This document shows, piece by piece, positions 1 through 11,179 of a DNA stretch of 64,000 bases. The stretch is from Ipomoea triloba. Lineage: Eukaryota; Streptophyta; Magnoliopsida; Solanales; Convolvulaceae. The first letter of the stretch is position 1. Every line of letters starts with the position of its first letter. The stretch is taken from assembly GCF_003576645.1 (NCBI RefSeq), contig NC_044919.1, forward strand, positions 26,264,827-26,328,826, read 5' to 3'. The notes below the pieces were generated by a model, which saw only the letters and a program-made list of their open reading frames with translations, was not told the DNA's origin and searched no databases. A program made the translations under genes and the position numbers.

Positions 1-327
1 CCCTTAACAATTTGTCATTTTCTTAATCTGATAGTAATGGCGTTCTTTGTTTTCATACATCGCTCTTCTAACTGTCGTTTTCTCTGCTCTCAACTTGATT
101 ATCAACTTTAACATTTCTTGTTTGCCTTTCTAGGCCGATCACCTCAACGCCCAAGAATCTACCTCCTGCTAACAATTCGACTCTTATCTACAATATTTTT
201 TTTGTTATTGAATAATTTAAGGGAAAATGAAAATTGTTTCTCGTGAATTATTTGTTTATGGCGTTTTTTGCTTGAATTACTCATGTATCTACATTAGTCC
301 TTTAATTATTTTATAAGTGACGATTTT
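1..327. other. No gene seen
   Basis: AT-rich sequence with no supportable open reading frame and no repeat that I recognise. Confidence 0.5.
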
Positions 328-987
328 TTCTATTTTATGTTAAATATACATTTTTATCTTTTAAAATAAATATTTCATTTTTTTTTACTAACAAATTATT
401 GCTTATATAAAAAGATAACCACGATTCGGTTCAACACAGACTGGACACTGTAACAATTGAACTGAAATCCGGTTCATAAGTGGAACTTAAAAAGGTATCG
501 CTTCCACTTTATTAAAACCAGAATCGACGTTTAGTTCGAAATCAGTCAGTTCCGATCACGAACCGGGAAAAAATATTAATGGTTGGATTTTGACTATTTT
601 AAAAATAAAAATAGAATTTACCAAAAAAAAGAAAAGTTCAAGCCGTCGGTTCAAATCGGAATTGTCGGTTTTGGTTTATCATTTCTCAGAATTGTGAACT
701 AGAATCATACTGCAATCAAAAAGAGCATACACCATTTGTAAATATAATAACTATAATTTTAAACCAATGCTAGTAACATTAATATTATAATTATAATTAA
801 TTAGTATTAATGAATTATTTGTGTTTAAATCTTAATTTTGTTACTAGTATTAGTTTGTTATAATAATTATAATATTTACAAAGAGTGTGTGTTCTTTTCG
901 GTTCTATATATAAGCAATAATTTGATTGAAAGGAAAAATAAATGAAATACTTATTTTTAAGAATAGAAATATTCATTTAATATAAAA
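328..987. mobile_element. Inverted-repeat (MITE-like) element with an insertion in one arm
   Basis: Sequence at 328-420 reappears inverted at 903-987; both contain ATTATTGCTTATAT next to a TATTTCATTT run. The inner parts (about 718-770 and 840-890, with GTAAATAT and CTAGTAAC) are also mutually inverted. The left arm alone holds about 300 extra bases (420-717) with repeated GGTTC-type motifs, so a second sequence seems to sit inside a non-autonomous DNA element. The family is not identified. Confidence 0.5.
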
Positions 988-1008
988 AGAGAAAAAACAT
1001 AACTTTAA

Positions 1009-1060
1009 AATAACTAGTATTTTCACCCGTGCGATGCACGAAATGGATTTTTTTATAATA
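1009..1060 (-). mobile_element. Helitron 3' terminus
   Basis: Read on the minus strand, the sequence has the hairpin CGTGCATCGCACGGG followed by TGAAAATACTAGT. A short GC-rich hairpin just before a terminal CTAG/CTRR is the signature of a plant Helitron 3' end. The sequence internal to it (1060-1325) matches the inverse of 33000-33225, so the two are one family. The helicase relic on the same strand at 1430-1865 fits one minus-strand Helitron. Confidence 0.65.
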
Positions 1061-1429
1061 TATTAAGAATATTTTGATCGATATATAATTATATAAATTA
1101 TAACATCAAATATTATATAGTACAATTGAATATATGTTTTGGATCGATTATGTTTTCTGATGTTATCCTTGTTTGAATTCCAGCAAATAATTGTTTAATT
1201 AATAGATAATGTGTAGATGTATGCATGCGGTGTTGGAATTTTAGATATTTTATATATAATTGTTTAGAATTTTTATAAATTTGGCAAATATGCTCGTTCT
1301 CTAGTAACTTAGTTATAGGAATCAATTGATATTCTAACTCATATGTATGGAAAATATATTTTTGTGTAGATATATAGCAATTTTTCCATCTTGAAAAAAA
1401 ATAATAATATCACCGGTTGTATTTACACA

Positions 1430-1865
1430 TTATTGAAAACATCTTTGTAGACAACATCGGTAGTAGCAACACAATCTTGTCCATCCTCGTCTATAACTAA
1501 TTAACACTTTCAGGCTATCAGGATGAGTGACTCGGGAGAAAGCCATGTACAATTGATTGTGATTAAAAACTGATTTTTTCAGCAATAACCCAACGTGATG
1601 AGTTAGTGTCCAGCCCTGCCTTTTGTTGATAGTCATGGCATATGCAAGCATCAATGGGAATTATTTATGTTGGAACTTGAAGGGCAATCTCGTATCAGAA
1701 AGAGTGAGAGACATTCGAGGGATAAGAACTTTGGTTCATTCATGTGTCCCATTAACTATTCTTGCTTCAACAATGTGATCTGCCAATCTTGTGATGATGA
1801 GTCGCGTATTGTTATAAAGACCAAGAGAATGATCTATCTTCCGCAATAACATAACAGGTGCACTG
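1430..1865 (-). pseudogene. Helitron PIF1-like helicase, C-terminal fragment
   Basis: Minus-strand reading gives helicase C-terminal motifs: VMLLRKIDHSLGLYNNTRL and ITRLADHIVEAR (about 1770-1855), then, after a frame change, LAYAMTINKRQGWTL and QLYMAFSRVTHPDSLKVLI (about 1500-1640). These are the usual last motifs of RepHel-type Helitron helicases, which unwind DNA in rolling-circle transposition. In intact copies the QGxTL and AFSRV blocks lie in one frame; here frames and spacing are broken, so the gene is dead. The 5' side is cut at about 1870 by an unrelated repeat. Confidence 0.75.
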
Positions 1866-1871
1866 ACCTTT

Positions 1872-2057
1872 AGGGTGTGTTTGGAAACACGGAAAATGAT
1901 TTCCGGAAATTATTTTCCGGGTTTCCTTTGTTTGGGAACGCATGGAAAATACGGTCAACGGAAAACATTTCCGTTGACCAAGGAAAATCAAGCCAAATTT
2001 CCAGAAAACAACTTCCGGAATTTTTTTCCGGAAGTCATTTTCCGGAACCATGGCGTA
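1872..2057 (+). mobile_element. Fragment of GTGTTTGGAAA-terminated DNA element
   Basis: Begins GGGTGTGTTTGGAAA and is full of TTCCGGAA and GGAAAATGA motifs. Similar sequence forms the left part of elements at 31205-31970 and 17073-17905. Here only one end is recognisable, and it interrupts the helicase relic at about 1870. Confidence 0.5.
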
Positions 2058-2064
2058 GCTGCGA

Positions 2065-2255
2065 AAATGGAGCTAGAGAGAAGGGTAGAAGCAAGAGAAC
2101 ATTCACCAGAACCTGAGGTGAGGATAACCGCTCTATTTTCTCCTAGTATAATGGATGCGCCCCTCCCAAGAGATTTTAGGTTACCCACTATCAAGACCTA
2201 CACCGGGACTTCTGACCCGCGTATCCACATGACAAGGTACAAGGCACATAATGAG
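2065..2255 (+). pseudogene. Ty3/gypsy gag fragment
   Basis: The frame from about 2065 encodes a stretch with APLPRDFRLPTIKTYTGTSD, which resembles the start of the retrotransposon gag domain in plant gypsy elements (a block of the type PLP-x-x-F-[RK]-x-P-x-I-x-x-Y-x-G-T-x-D-P). It ends at a stop at 2259-2261 and has no following pol. I see no LTRs. Confidence 0.5.
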
Positions 2256-2261
2256 TTATGA

Positions 2262-2980
2262 CTATTAGTTTGAAGTAGAAAACTTAAAAGTGATACGGTC
2301 TGCAATTTGGGCTATAGGGTGATTTCCCAAATACATATCACTATTTATGCAATTGCAATTTATATCGTAAACCAGGATGTACTGTGGACCTTGGTCTAAT
2401 ATATAGAATTTGACTTTATAAAGTATAATATTTATGTTCATAATGCACAAAATTATATAGTTGAAGATACATAAACACTTAACATATGTTCATAATGCAT
2501 AGAATTCATGTTCATTATATCGTGTTTATGTATATGTGTATTATGAACATGAATTATGTGCCTTATGAAGTTAAATTATGTGTATTGAATCAGGGTTAAA
2601 TGTGTTGTGGACCCTGGTCAATGATATAACGATTGTTATGCAATAGGCTATCCAACTTTGGGTCACAGGCTGATGGCCCAAGTAAGTACGTTTTGCCCAA
2701 ATCATATTGTGGACTAGCTGTTGAAACAGGCCAGCAGGACGAGCTAAAAAAGCCTGCCAATAATATAGGCTTAAAGGAGGCTGGCCTGCCTTAAATCCGT
2801 AGACTTTGGCGGGGGCCGGTTAAATTTAAATAAAAATTAATATAAAAGTATTATTAATAAGTGTATAATAAAATAATTTTTTTTATATACAATTGGAAGG
2901 GGATACCCAGGTAGAGTGATTACAGCATCCTAGCTATTTCCGATGGTATTCCGCCAACTACATCATCATCTAAGTGACTT
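2262..2980. other. No gene seen; short repeats
   Basis: AT-rich sequence with several copies of a TTCATAATGCA-type word (about 2430-2560). No supportable coding region. Confidence 0.4.
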
Positions 2981-3226
2981 CTAACAACATCTGGCGGCTC
3001 TGTGAGAATTGTCAAACGTATTGGAAAGAGCAGCGAGCATATCAGCCGTGTGATTCTGCTCTCGTGAAGCCCAGACCACCTGCCAGAGCTGGAGTCTGCA
3101 TAGTTCCTTTCTGCATGCTTTTATGATATTATGGACAATGGCATTTGTATTTACCTCCTCCACAATCTCTTTTGAATCACTTTCAAAGATGACCTTATTG
3201 CAGCCTAGATGGACAATGGCATTCAC
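2981..3226 (-). pseudogene. Retroelement-type RNase H fragment
   Basis: Minus-strand translation contains LGCNKVIFESDSKEIVEEVN and, about 30 residues later, WASREQNHTADMLA. This is the plant RNase H-like (RVT_3) pattern found at the C-terminus of LINE-type elements and domesticated relatives: ESDS supplies a catalytic aspartate, and the R-x-x-N-x-x-A-D motif the last one. The fragment starts in mid-domain, has no reverse transcriptase beside it, and is about half the usual domain length. It is most likely a LINE remnant. Confidence 0.6.
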
Positions 3227-3995
3227 TGAGTGGTTTCAATATAATTATTACATTTTAGATATATGTTCATTAATGGAACTGGAACACAATGTTTGCCACA
3301 CTCATACACATTTAAACATTTTTCAAACTTTAATAACATCAACAAGAAAAAATATTTTCTTTAAGGAAGTTTCCTTTGTAGAAAGAAAATTATGACATGG
3401 AATAGTATACAGCCAAACAAGAAAATTAGATATCGTAGTTTCCCCATGTGTATTTCTTGAGGTTTTCATTTTTCTTGGAAAGAAATTCAAACGTGATTTT
3501 GCACAGCCGTAGACAACTCTATAACCTAAGCTAAGTTTTTCTTCGTGTTGACATTAATCTTCTTAAAGGTTATTGGCTCCAAAACCTGAACAAAGTAGAC
3601 ATTTATCCATACTGGACAGAGATTGAAACCTCCAGATAGGTTTGACATACGGGCAGGATCGAAAATTTATAATTTATATGGTTGTCCGAGTTACAAGATA
3701 GAATGTATATTCGGCATGATCAATATAAATATCACTCGGTTATCTAAAAAATCAAAATCCTCAATTACATTTTCAATTGTGACTTGCTATTTATTTATTA
3801 TTTTTTAGGTGACCAGAGAAATCTTGTGTGACGAGTTAGATAGAAATCGAGAGTGTTTAAGAATAATTAAACTTCTATAATCATTAGATAATAAAATCAT
3901 GTTATATCTACTCAGTCATCCCTTTCTGAATTACTTAGCCATATGATCTAACAGTACAATTCATATTTACAAATAAGAACAAATACTTAAATATG

Positions 3996-4580
3996 GCAAA
4001 AACTCGTGTAGACCGTCTCACATATCCTTATCTGAGAGACAGGTCGGGTCAAGATGAAAAATGTAATAATTATATTGAAAAATGTAATACTAATAAGAAA
4101 TAAAGTGTTTGTTACTTATAAAAGAAAGTGTAATACTTTTGAGAAGAAATGTACTACCTCCGTCCCAAAATGGTTGTTTGGTTCGTTTAACGAGGCTTGA
4201 CTGAAGTAATTTTTAATCCAATTTTTCATAATATTAAGTTTAGCATTAATATATAAAATTTATATATTTAGAAACTACATTAAAAGTACTATTAAACACA
4301 AAAAATTAAATTTAAAAATAATAAAAAAAATACTAAAGAAAATAAGCAAAGAAGAAAGTGTTGGTTTGACCAATGAATAGTAAATAGGACAGGTAAAATG
4401 AGATAGAGGGAGTAATACTTTTAAATCAAAAGCATTACGTTTTTCTTCAAAAGTATAACAATTTACTTTATAAGTAATAAAACTTTATTACTAATTAATA
4501 TTAATTTTTTCAGTACAAAGTATTACATTTTCATCTTGACGCGACTTGTCTCACAGATAGGATTTGTAAAACAATCTCAT
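3996..4580. mobile_element. MITE family 'GAGACGG', copy A (host of a Stowaway)
   Basis: Ends are inverted: AACTCGTGTAGACCGTCTCAC on the left, GACTTGTCTCACAGATAGG on the right. The interior is a run of TGTAATACTTTT and AAAGTATTACATTT words inverted about the centre. Copies recur at about 5180-6495, 9667-10107, 17120-17456, 29500-30665, 33232-33416, 37063-37150 and 46370-47020. No coding capacity. A Stowaway element is nested at 4154-4412. Confidence 0.65.
4154..4412 (+). mobile_element. Stowaway MITE (Tc1/mariner type)
   Basis: Starts CTACCTCCGTCCCA and ends with AGATAGAGGGAG, flanked by TA on both sides (4152-4153, 4413-4414). These are the TIR and TA target duplication of Stowaway elements. 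It lies inside MITE copy A. The element at 4920-5177 is the same family in the opposite orientation. Confidence 0.85.
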
Positions 4581-4919
4581 AAGAAAATGACTCTATATGA
4601 AATTAATCTCCTCTTAAAAGAATGTACGTAAATCACCAACTACTAGTGTGATGACACCTATGTTACCATTCTAAATGGGTAGTCATAAGATTGGACCTAG
4701 ATACTACCATATAAAGTTACAACTTTTGAAAGTTTAAATGTCTAATTGACTTTTTGAATACAGTTCAAGGGCTTATTTGACCATTTTCTCGAATACTTAT
4801 TATAGAAACTTTAAGCCCAATTTGAAATAAATAAACTATCACTTATAATAGTTTATATGTGCAATTTTGATACTATTTATGATAGAATAATTGCTACTAA
4901 CTTAATGATAAATATTGTA

Positions 4920-5177
4920 CTCCCTCTGTCCCATTGTACCTGTCCTATTTACTATTCATTGGTCAAACCAACTCTTTCTTCTTTGTTTATTTTCTTTAGT
5001 AATTTTTACTCATTTTTAAATTTGATTTTTTGTGTTTAATAGTACTTTTAGTGTAGTTTCTAAATATATAAATTTTGTATATTAATACTAAACTTAATAT
5101 TATGAAAAATTGGATTAAAAATAACTTCAGTCAAGCCTCGTTAACTGAATCAGACACATAAAATGGCACGAAGGTAG
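4920..5177 (-). mobile_element. Stowaway MITE (Tc1/mariner type)
   Basis: Starts CTCCCTCTGTCCCA and ends CACGAAGGTAG, with TA target duplications at 4918-4919 and 5178-5179. Internal sequence is the reverse complement of the element at 4154-4412 with modest divergence. It lies within another 'GAGACGG' MITE copy that extends to about 6495. Confidence 0.85.
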
Positions 5178-5252
5178 TAATACTTATAAATGAAATTGTG
5201 ATACTTACAAAGTGTAATTGTAATGTAAATATTGTAATACTTATATGTGAAA

Positions 5253-6226
5253 GGAATAAGGTCCAAATTGGTCACTGAACGAAACGTGAAAGTGCAATTT
5301 GACCATTGAACGAAAAAAAAATGTAATTAAGCCACTCAACACTCCAAATGTATGCAATTTCACCTAATAGTAGGTTAACATCCCATCTAGCAGGTTGCAC
5401 GTTGACATGAAAAATGACTTGACATTTTTTTTTTGTTAATTTTCTTTTTCTTTTTTTTTTTTGAAAACCCTTTTTCGTGAATAAAATTTGTTGCACTTCC
5501 ACGTACCATGTACTAGGCTGCAAACTAAATTTCAATCATTCTTTCAAAAAGATTAAAAAACTTCAATCAGAAATCTCCAAATCAACTGTGAAATTCTCAA
5601 ATCACGCCTAAAATCTCTATTTGTTTCCTTGTTGCTTCAGGGTTTCATCAGATTGAAGTTTATCTGTTCGTAGCTTCATCAATTTCCAGTTTCAATTTCT
5701 TATAGCCAGTTTGGTTTGTTGAAAAATATTTGAAGGGTGCATAAGTTCATACAAAAAAACAAGGTACTGCAGCAGATTTTTTGCAAATTATAATAGTAGG
5801 ACGTGAACTGTGAAGAGGGGTTTTAGCACCAAAGTAGTGTTTGGTCCACATTTTGCTTAATGTAGCTCCAAAGTAGTGCACTGGGAAGAGAATCATGTTT
5901 CATTTTATATTAACATCTTAAATATTATATAAAATTATAAACTTAATATATATCTTCCAAAAAAAATTGAATATAAATTGCAGCATATTTTATGCTAGAA
6001 AAGGGTTTTCAAAAATAATACCAAAAAAGGAATGAAAAGGAAATTTTAAAAAATGCCAAATCATCGTTCACATCAACATGCAACCTGCTAGATGAGTTGT
6101 TAACCTGCTATCAGGTGAAATTATATACATTTGGAGTGTTGAGTAGCTTAATTGCATTTTTTTTTTCCGTTCAGTGACCAAGTTGCACTTTCTAGTTTCG
6201 TTCAATGGCCAATTTGAACCATATTC
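5253..6226. mobile_element. Non-autonomous Mutator-like element with 9-bp target duplication
   Basis: Terminal inverted repeats of about 180 bp: left GGAATAAGGTCCAAATTGG, right end reversed GAATATGGTTCAAATTGG. It is flanked by the perfect 9-bp duplication TATGTGAAA (5244-5252 and 6227-6235). A 9-bp duplication and long TIRs are typical of MULEs. The interior of about 600 bp has no coding sequence. It is inserted in a 'GAGACGG' MITE. Confidence 0.8.
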
Positions 6227-6235
6227 TATGTGAAA

Positions 6236-6495
6236 TGTTACTTACGAAAGAAATTATAATACTTATTGTAGAAAATTTGTTACCAATTTGAATTAAAAAT
6301 AAATCGTTTCTTATGATAGATATTGTAGTAATACTTATATGTGAAATTGTTGTTATACTATTTAAGATAAAATTGATTGTTACCAATAATAAATATTGTA
6401 ATTGTGATACTCGCACACTCAGTTGTCTAGAACCCGACCCGCTATCTCACAGACAAGGAACTGTGAGACAATATCACACAAGTTTTTGTAATTAT
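6236..6495. mobile_element. MITE family 'GAGACGG', copy B, right part
   Basis: The TGTAATACTTATATGTG words resume after the MULE, and the copy ends with CTGTGAGACAATATCACACA, a degraded form of the family terminus. Confidence 0.55.
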
Positions 6496-7179
6496 ATTAT
6501 TGCACAATTTAGATCGACTTGTTTTTAAGAGTCAATTCCACTTTTTTCTTTTTAAGTTCGGTAATCTAACTCTATTTCTATGTATAATTTAATGACCTAT
6601 TTAATCCTTTATCATAGTTCTCCTGAGTATAAGCTAAGGGCCGGGGATTTTTACATGAAAGATACTGTGTACTCCCATTTTCTACGTCCAATTTTTTCCT
6701 CCCGCACACAAAATATTAGTGTATACATTTGTATTGAGACTCACATGAAAAAAGTAACTTATCAATATCTGTCACATCAAAGAATAAAATTTAGGAGTCC
6801 ATGTAATAGAACTCTTTTCACATGCATGCATGATTACAATTTCTTATGCAGTTAAATACCTACCATAAGAAATAAATACCAATAGATCTATGTATCATAT
6901 ATGTATGCAATTAGTCCTTCTTCCCTTGGGACAAATATTGCCATTTGAAGTTGGATTATATTCTTGACTTTTTTAATCAATAGATTCAATTCAATTTGAT
7001 GATTATCACGTGGTACGTAGGTACGAAACATAGGACATTGCAAGTATATCTATCATCTAGATGTACGAATGAAGAATGTTCAAATTGATGTGATGAATTG
7101 AATTGGATGGCATGCATGCATCAGTATAATGAAATGTCCCACTTCATGCACGTATTGACATATTCAATCAAATTCACCC
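6496..7179. other. Upstream region of BBE-like gene 1
   Basis: No gene or transposon recognised. A CATGCATG word lies at 7111-7118, matching the RY-type core (CATGCA) seen in many seed-expressed plant promoters; a short motif like this can occur by chance. Confidence 0.4.
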
Positions 7180-7187
7180 TATAAATA
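7180..7187 (+). promoter_or_regulatory. TATA box of BBE-like gene 1
   Basis: TATAAATA lies 62 bases upstream of the ATG at 7242, which leaves room for a short 5' leader. Confidence 0.65.
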
Positions 7188-7241
7188 TGGATTCTTATCG
7201 TAATAACAGCCAATTGATCCGATCGATCTCACAAGACAACG

Positions 7242-8867
7242 ATGCAGACATCTTCCGCTACTTCCATCTTTCTGTCTCTTTCTTCACTGCTTCTTCTCTT
7301 CTCCTCCAATTCACGGGCTGAATCACCCGACATCACCCACGAACATTTTCGCCGCTGTCTCATCCGAATCTCCCAAAACTCAGCTTTCTCCGACGATGTT
7401 TACACGCCCGACAACCCCTCCTTCTTGCCCATCCTACAATTCTCCATCCACAACCGCAGATTCAACACCACCCACACCCCACGCCCGCGCATCATAGTCA
7501 CGCCGCGCCAGGAGTCCGAGGTGCCGGCGGTCGTGTATTGCGCCAAGGAACATGGCGTCCAGGTCCGCGTCCGAGGCGGCGGCCATGACTATGAAGGGCT
7601 GTCCTACACTACGGATTACGGGAACCCGTTCCTCGTACTGGATCTCGCCAACCTGAGGAACATCACGGTCGATGCGGAGGCCAAAACGGCGTGGGTCGGC
7701 GCCGGATCCACCATTGGACAAGTGTATTATTCGGTTTCGGAGAAGAGTAAAACGCTGGGGTTTCCGGCGGGTGTTTGCCCCACCGTTGGAGTCGGAGGGC
7801 ACTTTAGCGGCGGAGGGTACGGTGTTTTGCTCAGAAAATATGGTCTTTCCGCGGATAACATAATCGATGCCCGCTTGGTTGATGCGAATGGGAGGATCCT
7901 GGATAGGAAAACCATGGGGAAAGATCTGTTCTGGGCGATTAGAGGGGGTGCAGGGAATAGCTTTGCAGTGATTCTTGCATGGAAGATACGTTTAGTTGAT
8001 GTACCAGAAACCGTCACGGTTTTCACCATCAAAAAAAATCTGGACGATATCGGCACAAGATTGGTACACAAATGGCAGTCTATTGCTCCCAAATTAAACA
8101 AAGATTTGTTCATCAGAGTCCTCATAAATAGAGTGAACTCCACCGCCGAAAATCCAACCATTCAAGCCGCCTTCAACTCCCTCTATCTCGGCAGGGCTAA
8201 CAAATTGCTCCCAATCCTCCAAAAAAGGTTCCCAGAGCTAGGGCTAACCAAGGAAGATTGCAGGGAAATGAGCTGGGTCGAATCCTGTCTATACTTTGCA
8301 GGATTCCCAATCGGAACACCCACAAACGTTTTACAACGCAGGGTTCAATTATCCAGGGTGCAGTATTTCAAGGCAAAATCTGACTACGTGAAAACCCCAA
8401 TCCCCATGGAAGGACTAGAAGGGATCTGGGAATTTTTCTTCAAAGACGAAGGCGCATCGGCCGAGCTGATCTTGAACCCATACGGGGGAAGAATGAGGGA
8501 GATTTCAGAGTCATCAATCCCATTCCCTCACAGAGATGGGAATCTGTACAAAATCCAGTATTTGGCGTACTGGAATACAGATGACAGTAAGGCTTCTGTG
8601 ACTGAGAGGCACATAAGTTGGATGAGAAAGCTGTATGCTTACACAACTGCCTTTGTGTCCAAGCACCCAAGAGAAGCGTACGTGAATTACAGGGATCTTG
8701 ACATTGGGATAAACAATGAAGGCAACACAAGCTTTGCACAGGCCCGCAAGTGGGGGATAAAGTATTACAAGAATAATTTCGACAGGTTGGTTACTGTGAA
8801 GACCAAGGTTGATCCCACCAACTTCTTCAGGAATGAGCAAAGCATTCCTCCACTTACACCCTCGTGA
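7242..8867 (+). CDS. BBE-like FAD-dependent oxidoreductase, gene 1
   Basis: Intronless 541-residue protein, the usual length for plant berberine-bridge-enzyme-like enzymes (VAO/PCMH superfamily), which oxidise monolignols, oligosaccharides or alkaloids outside the cell or in the vacuole. Residues 1-26 form a hydrophobic signal peptide ending SRA. The FAD domain spans about 80-255 and has both covalent attachment residues: H115 in RGGGHDYEGLSY and C179 in GVCPTVGVGGHFSGGGYG. The C-terminal BBE segment begins at YVNYRDLDIG (Y480) and ends with DPTNFFRNEQSIPP. R292, Y117, K437, Q439 and Y480 match the active-site set described for Arabidopsis AtBBE15, a monolignol oxidoreductase. The oxygen 'gatekeeper' three residues after C179 is V182, which favours O2 reactivity. 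Sequons include N75 and N140. The chosen start gives the signal peptide and lies just after a TATA box. Substrate is not known; family assignment is firm. Confidence 0.95.
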   Translation: MQTSSATSIFLSLSSLLLLFSSNSRAESPDITHEHFRRCLIRISQNSAFSDDVYTPDNPSFLPILQFSIHNRRFNTTHTPRPRIIVTPRQESEVPAVVYCAKEHGVQVRVRGGGHDYEGLSYTTDYGNPFLVLDLANLRNITVDAEAKTAWVGAGSTIGQVYYSVSEKSKTLGFPAGVCPTVGVGGHFSGGGYGVLLRKYGLSADNIIDARLVDANGRILDRKTMGKDLFWAIRGGAGNSFAVILAWKIRLVDVPETVTVFTIKKNLDDIGTRLVHKWQSIAPKLNKDLFIRVLINRVNSTAENPTIQAAFNSLYLGRANKLLPILQKRFPELGLTKEDCREMSWVESCLYFAGFPIGTPTNVLQRRVQLSRVQYFKAKSDYVKTPIPMEGLEGIWEFFFKDEGASAELILNPYGGRMREISESSIPFPHRDGNLYKIQYLAYWNTDDSKASVTERHISWMRKLYAYTTAFVSKHPREAYVNYRDLDIGINNEGNTSFAQARKWGIKYYKNNFDRLVTVKTKVDPTNFFRNEQSIPPLTPS

Positions 8868-9289
8868 CGCTGGGAAAAGAGACGCCAGGCTTCATTCTTG
8901 CAAAAGATGAAAACCGCATGCATGTTATAATAAGGCACCGTTGAATATCCATGATTTAATTAATTTACTCCTCTCCATTATATTATTTTGTTGCATTATT
9001 GTATTTCAAGGACTTTTCCATTACGTGTATGTGAAGTCTTTTCCTCATTTTTGTTCACACTAAATGCTTACTATACATTGGAGTTTGTACGATTATGGTT
9101 CTGGTTGGTGCAATACAGTGGTTTTAATATAACTCATTGGTATATGAATTGAAATGTTATCCATTATGTACATCTTCAAATAGTGACTATGACTTTCCCT
9201 TGTCACTCATGAATGTTTTTGTGACATAATTATTATTAGCACAATAGCATAGAACTACAATAATATGATAAGTAATGCACAACAGTCGG
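8868..9289. other. 3' flank of BBE-like gene 1
   Basis: AT-rich, no ORF of note. Contains AT-rich stretches that could serve as polyadenylation signals; none is decisive. Confidence 0.35.
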
Positions 9290-10500
9290 TGTATTAACGG
9301 ATAGAGATTTCAGTAAACTACTCGTATTCGTGTTCAGTAAACATTCATTTATTAAGGTAAACGAACATAAATGAACAAATGTTATTTAATAAACAAACAT
9401 AGTATGAACATTTGTGAGCTCCTTTGTTAAGAGCTCATGAACAAACTTGTTAATGTTTGTTTAATAATGTTCATTAATAAGCTCGTTTTGTGTTCGTTTA
9501 ATAATGTTCTTTAATACGCCCGTTTAGTGTTTGATTGAATACAATTGATTTATTTTATTTTATTTTATTCGGTGTTCATATACTAGTTTACTACTTTTGT
9601 TTAGGCGTTTAGCCTATATTTTTAAAAAATTACTTTTGGACTTATTTGTATTATTATTATTTTTAGGGTCACACTTGTATGAGACCGTCTCACTGATCTT
9701 TATTCGTGAGACGGGTCGGGTCGGGTCGGTTCAAAGCACCGTGCAAATGTCATACTTATATGCTCAAATATAACAGTAATCAAGAATACAATTTTTGTTA
9801 CTTATAAGAGAAAAAGTAATATATACATTTTTCATAATAAGTAATATTGACAAGTGTCCCTTATTTATAAGGGTAAATATAATACTTTTGAGGAAAAATA
9901 TAGTACTTTTAAATCAAAATGTAAAAGTATTGTATTTTCCTTAAAAGTATTACATTTACCCTTATAAGTAACAAAATTTTTATTTGTAATTAGTATTACA
10001 TTTGAGCATATAAGTATGACATTTGTGCATATAAGTGTTACATTTGCATCTTGACCCGGTCCAGCCCGACCCGACTCATGGTGAGACGGTCTCACACAAG
10101 TTTTTGCCTTATTTTTATAGTGGTTATGTTGTTTATTTGGTTATTGTTCATGATTTCTTTTTCAAGAATAAATTATGATCATGAACATGTACATGTGCTT
10201 GTCTGTTTAGTGTTCACAAACGTTAACAAACATGTTCATGAACCTATTTGTTAACGTTAATGAACACATTTGTGAATGTGTTCACAAACATTAGCGAACA
10301 TGTTTGTGAATATGTTTGCTAACATTAACAAACACGTTTGGAAATTTGTTCGCAAATGTTAACGAACATTAATTAACGCTTAACAAACGATCACAAATAA
10401 TATTATTTTAAAAATTCTTAACAAACGAATACGAACACAAACTTTTCAAAAATCTTAATAAACAAACACGAACTACCTCTTTTCGTTCATGTTTGGTTTG
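9290..10500. mobile_element. Probable DNA transposon remnant with dense TGTTC/GAACA subterminal repeats
   Basis: From about 9330 to 9550 and again from 10150 to 10500, words such as TGTTCGTTTAATAA, ATGTTCATGAAC and AACAAACATGTTC recur in both orientations many times. Such motif-dense subterminal zones are typical of hAT or CACTA elements. No transposase is present. The middle is occupied by a 'GAGACGG' MITE. Confidence 0.45.
9667..10107. mobile_element. MITE family 'GAGACGG', copy C (best preserved)
   Basis: Left terminus CACTTGTATGAGACCGTCTC, right terminus GAGACGGTCTCACACAAG, with about 170 bp of inverted sequence on each side that includes GACGGGTCGGGTCGG. No coding sequence. This copy shows the termini most clearly. 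Confidence 0.75.
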
Positions 10501-11160
10501 TTAACCGCCCTTCTCAAAAATTTGTTCACAACTAAAATGTTTCCAATCAAATGAAGAAGGCATGGTGTTGATGATAGAATAATAGTTGGTTTTGGGAACT
10601 TTTGAAAAAGAGTAGACAAATTTAGAAAATTTTAGGGAGTGGACGAAAGAAATAAAATTTTCGATGAGTAATGTTTTTTGCAGAGAAAGCGGTAAGCCCA
10701 TTGAAGTTTTCTCTTTCCACCAAATACTCTGTACGTTTAACCTATTAATCTTGTAACAAAATACATTATTAATTAATAATTAAATATTAGAAAATTATAT
10801 TTGTTCGGCACTTTGACTAAATTAAAGGTTGAGGAAATAAAAATTTACTATTCTTGCTAGTTCCCTGATAATACTAGTTAATCAGAGGTATGCATGGATC
10901 AATTCTCTACTAGTGAATTAACTAAAGAAGTGTATTGTTGCATTTTTTTGGTCAATTCTCTACTAGTGAATTAAGTTTGCATAAAATATAAAGATAAAAT
11001 GGTAAAAGGATAATTGTAGTGATAAATACTGGATTAATGCAAGAGCATTATAAGAAATATTCGGTAGAATATGAGACATCCTTGCCTAGGATAAGACATA
11101 AGCTACTTATACATGAAAAGTCTAACAAATTTAGCTAAAATCATGGTGGGTCAAAGTCCA
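10501..11160. other. No gene seen
   Basis: A TCAATTCTCTACTAGTGAAT sequence occurs twice (about 10899 and 10952). No supportable coding region. Confidence 0.4.
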
Positions 11161-11179
11161 CGGACCCACCATTATAGCC

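Noticed and set aside
7434..8840. Antisense and alternate-frame open stretches inside the BBE-like genes (also 34889-35929 and 41974-43011)
   Set aside because: They mirror the coding frame of strongly conserved enzymes and have no domain or codon support of their own.
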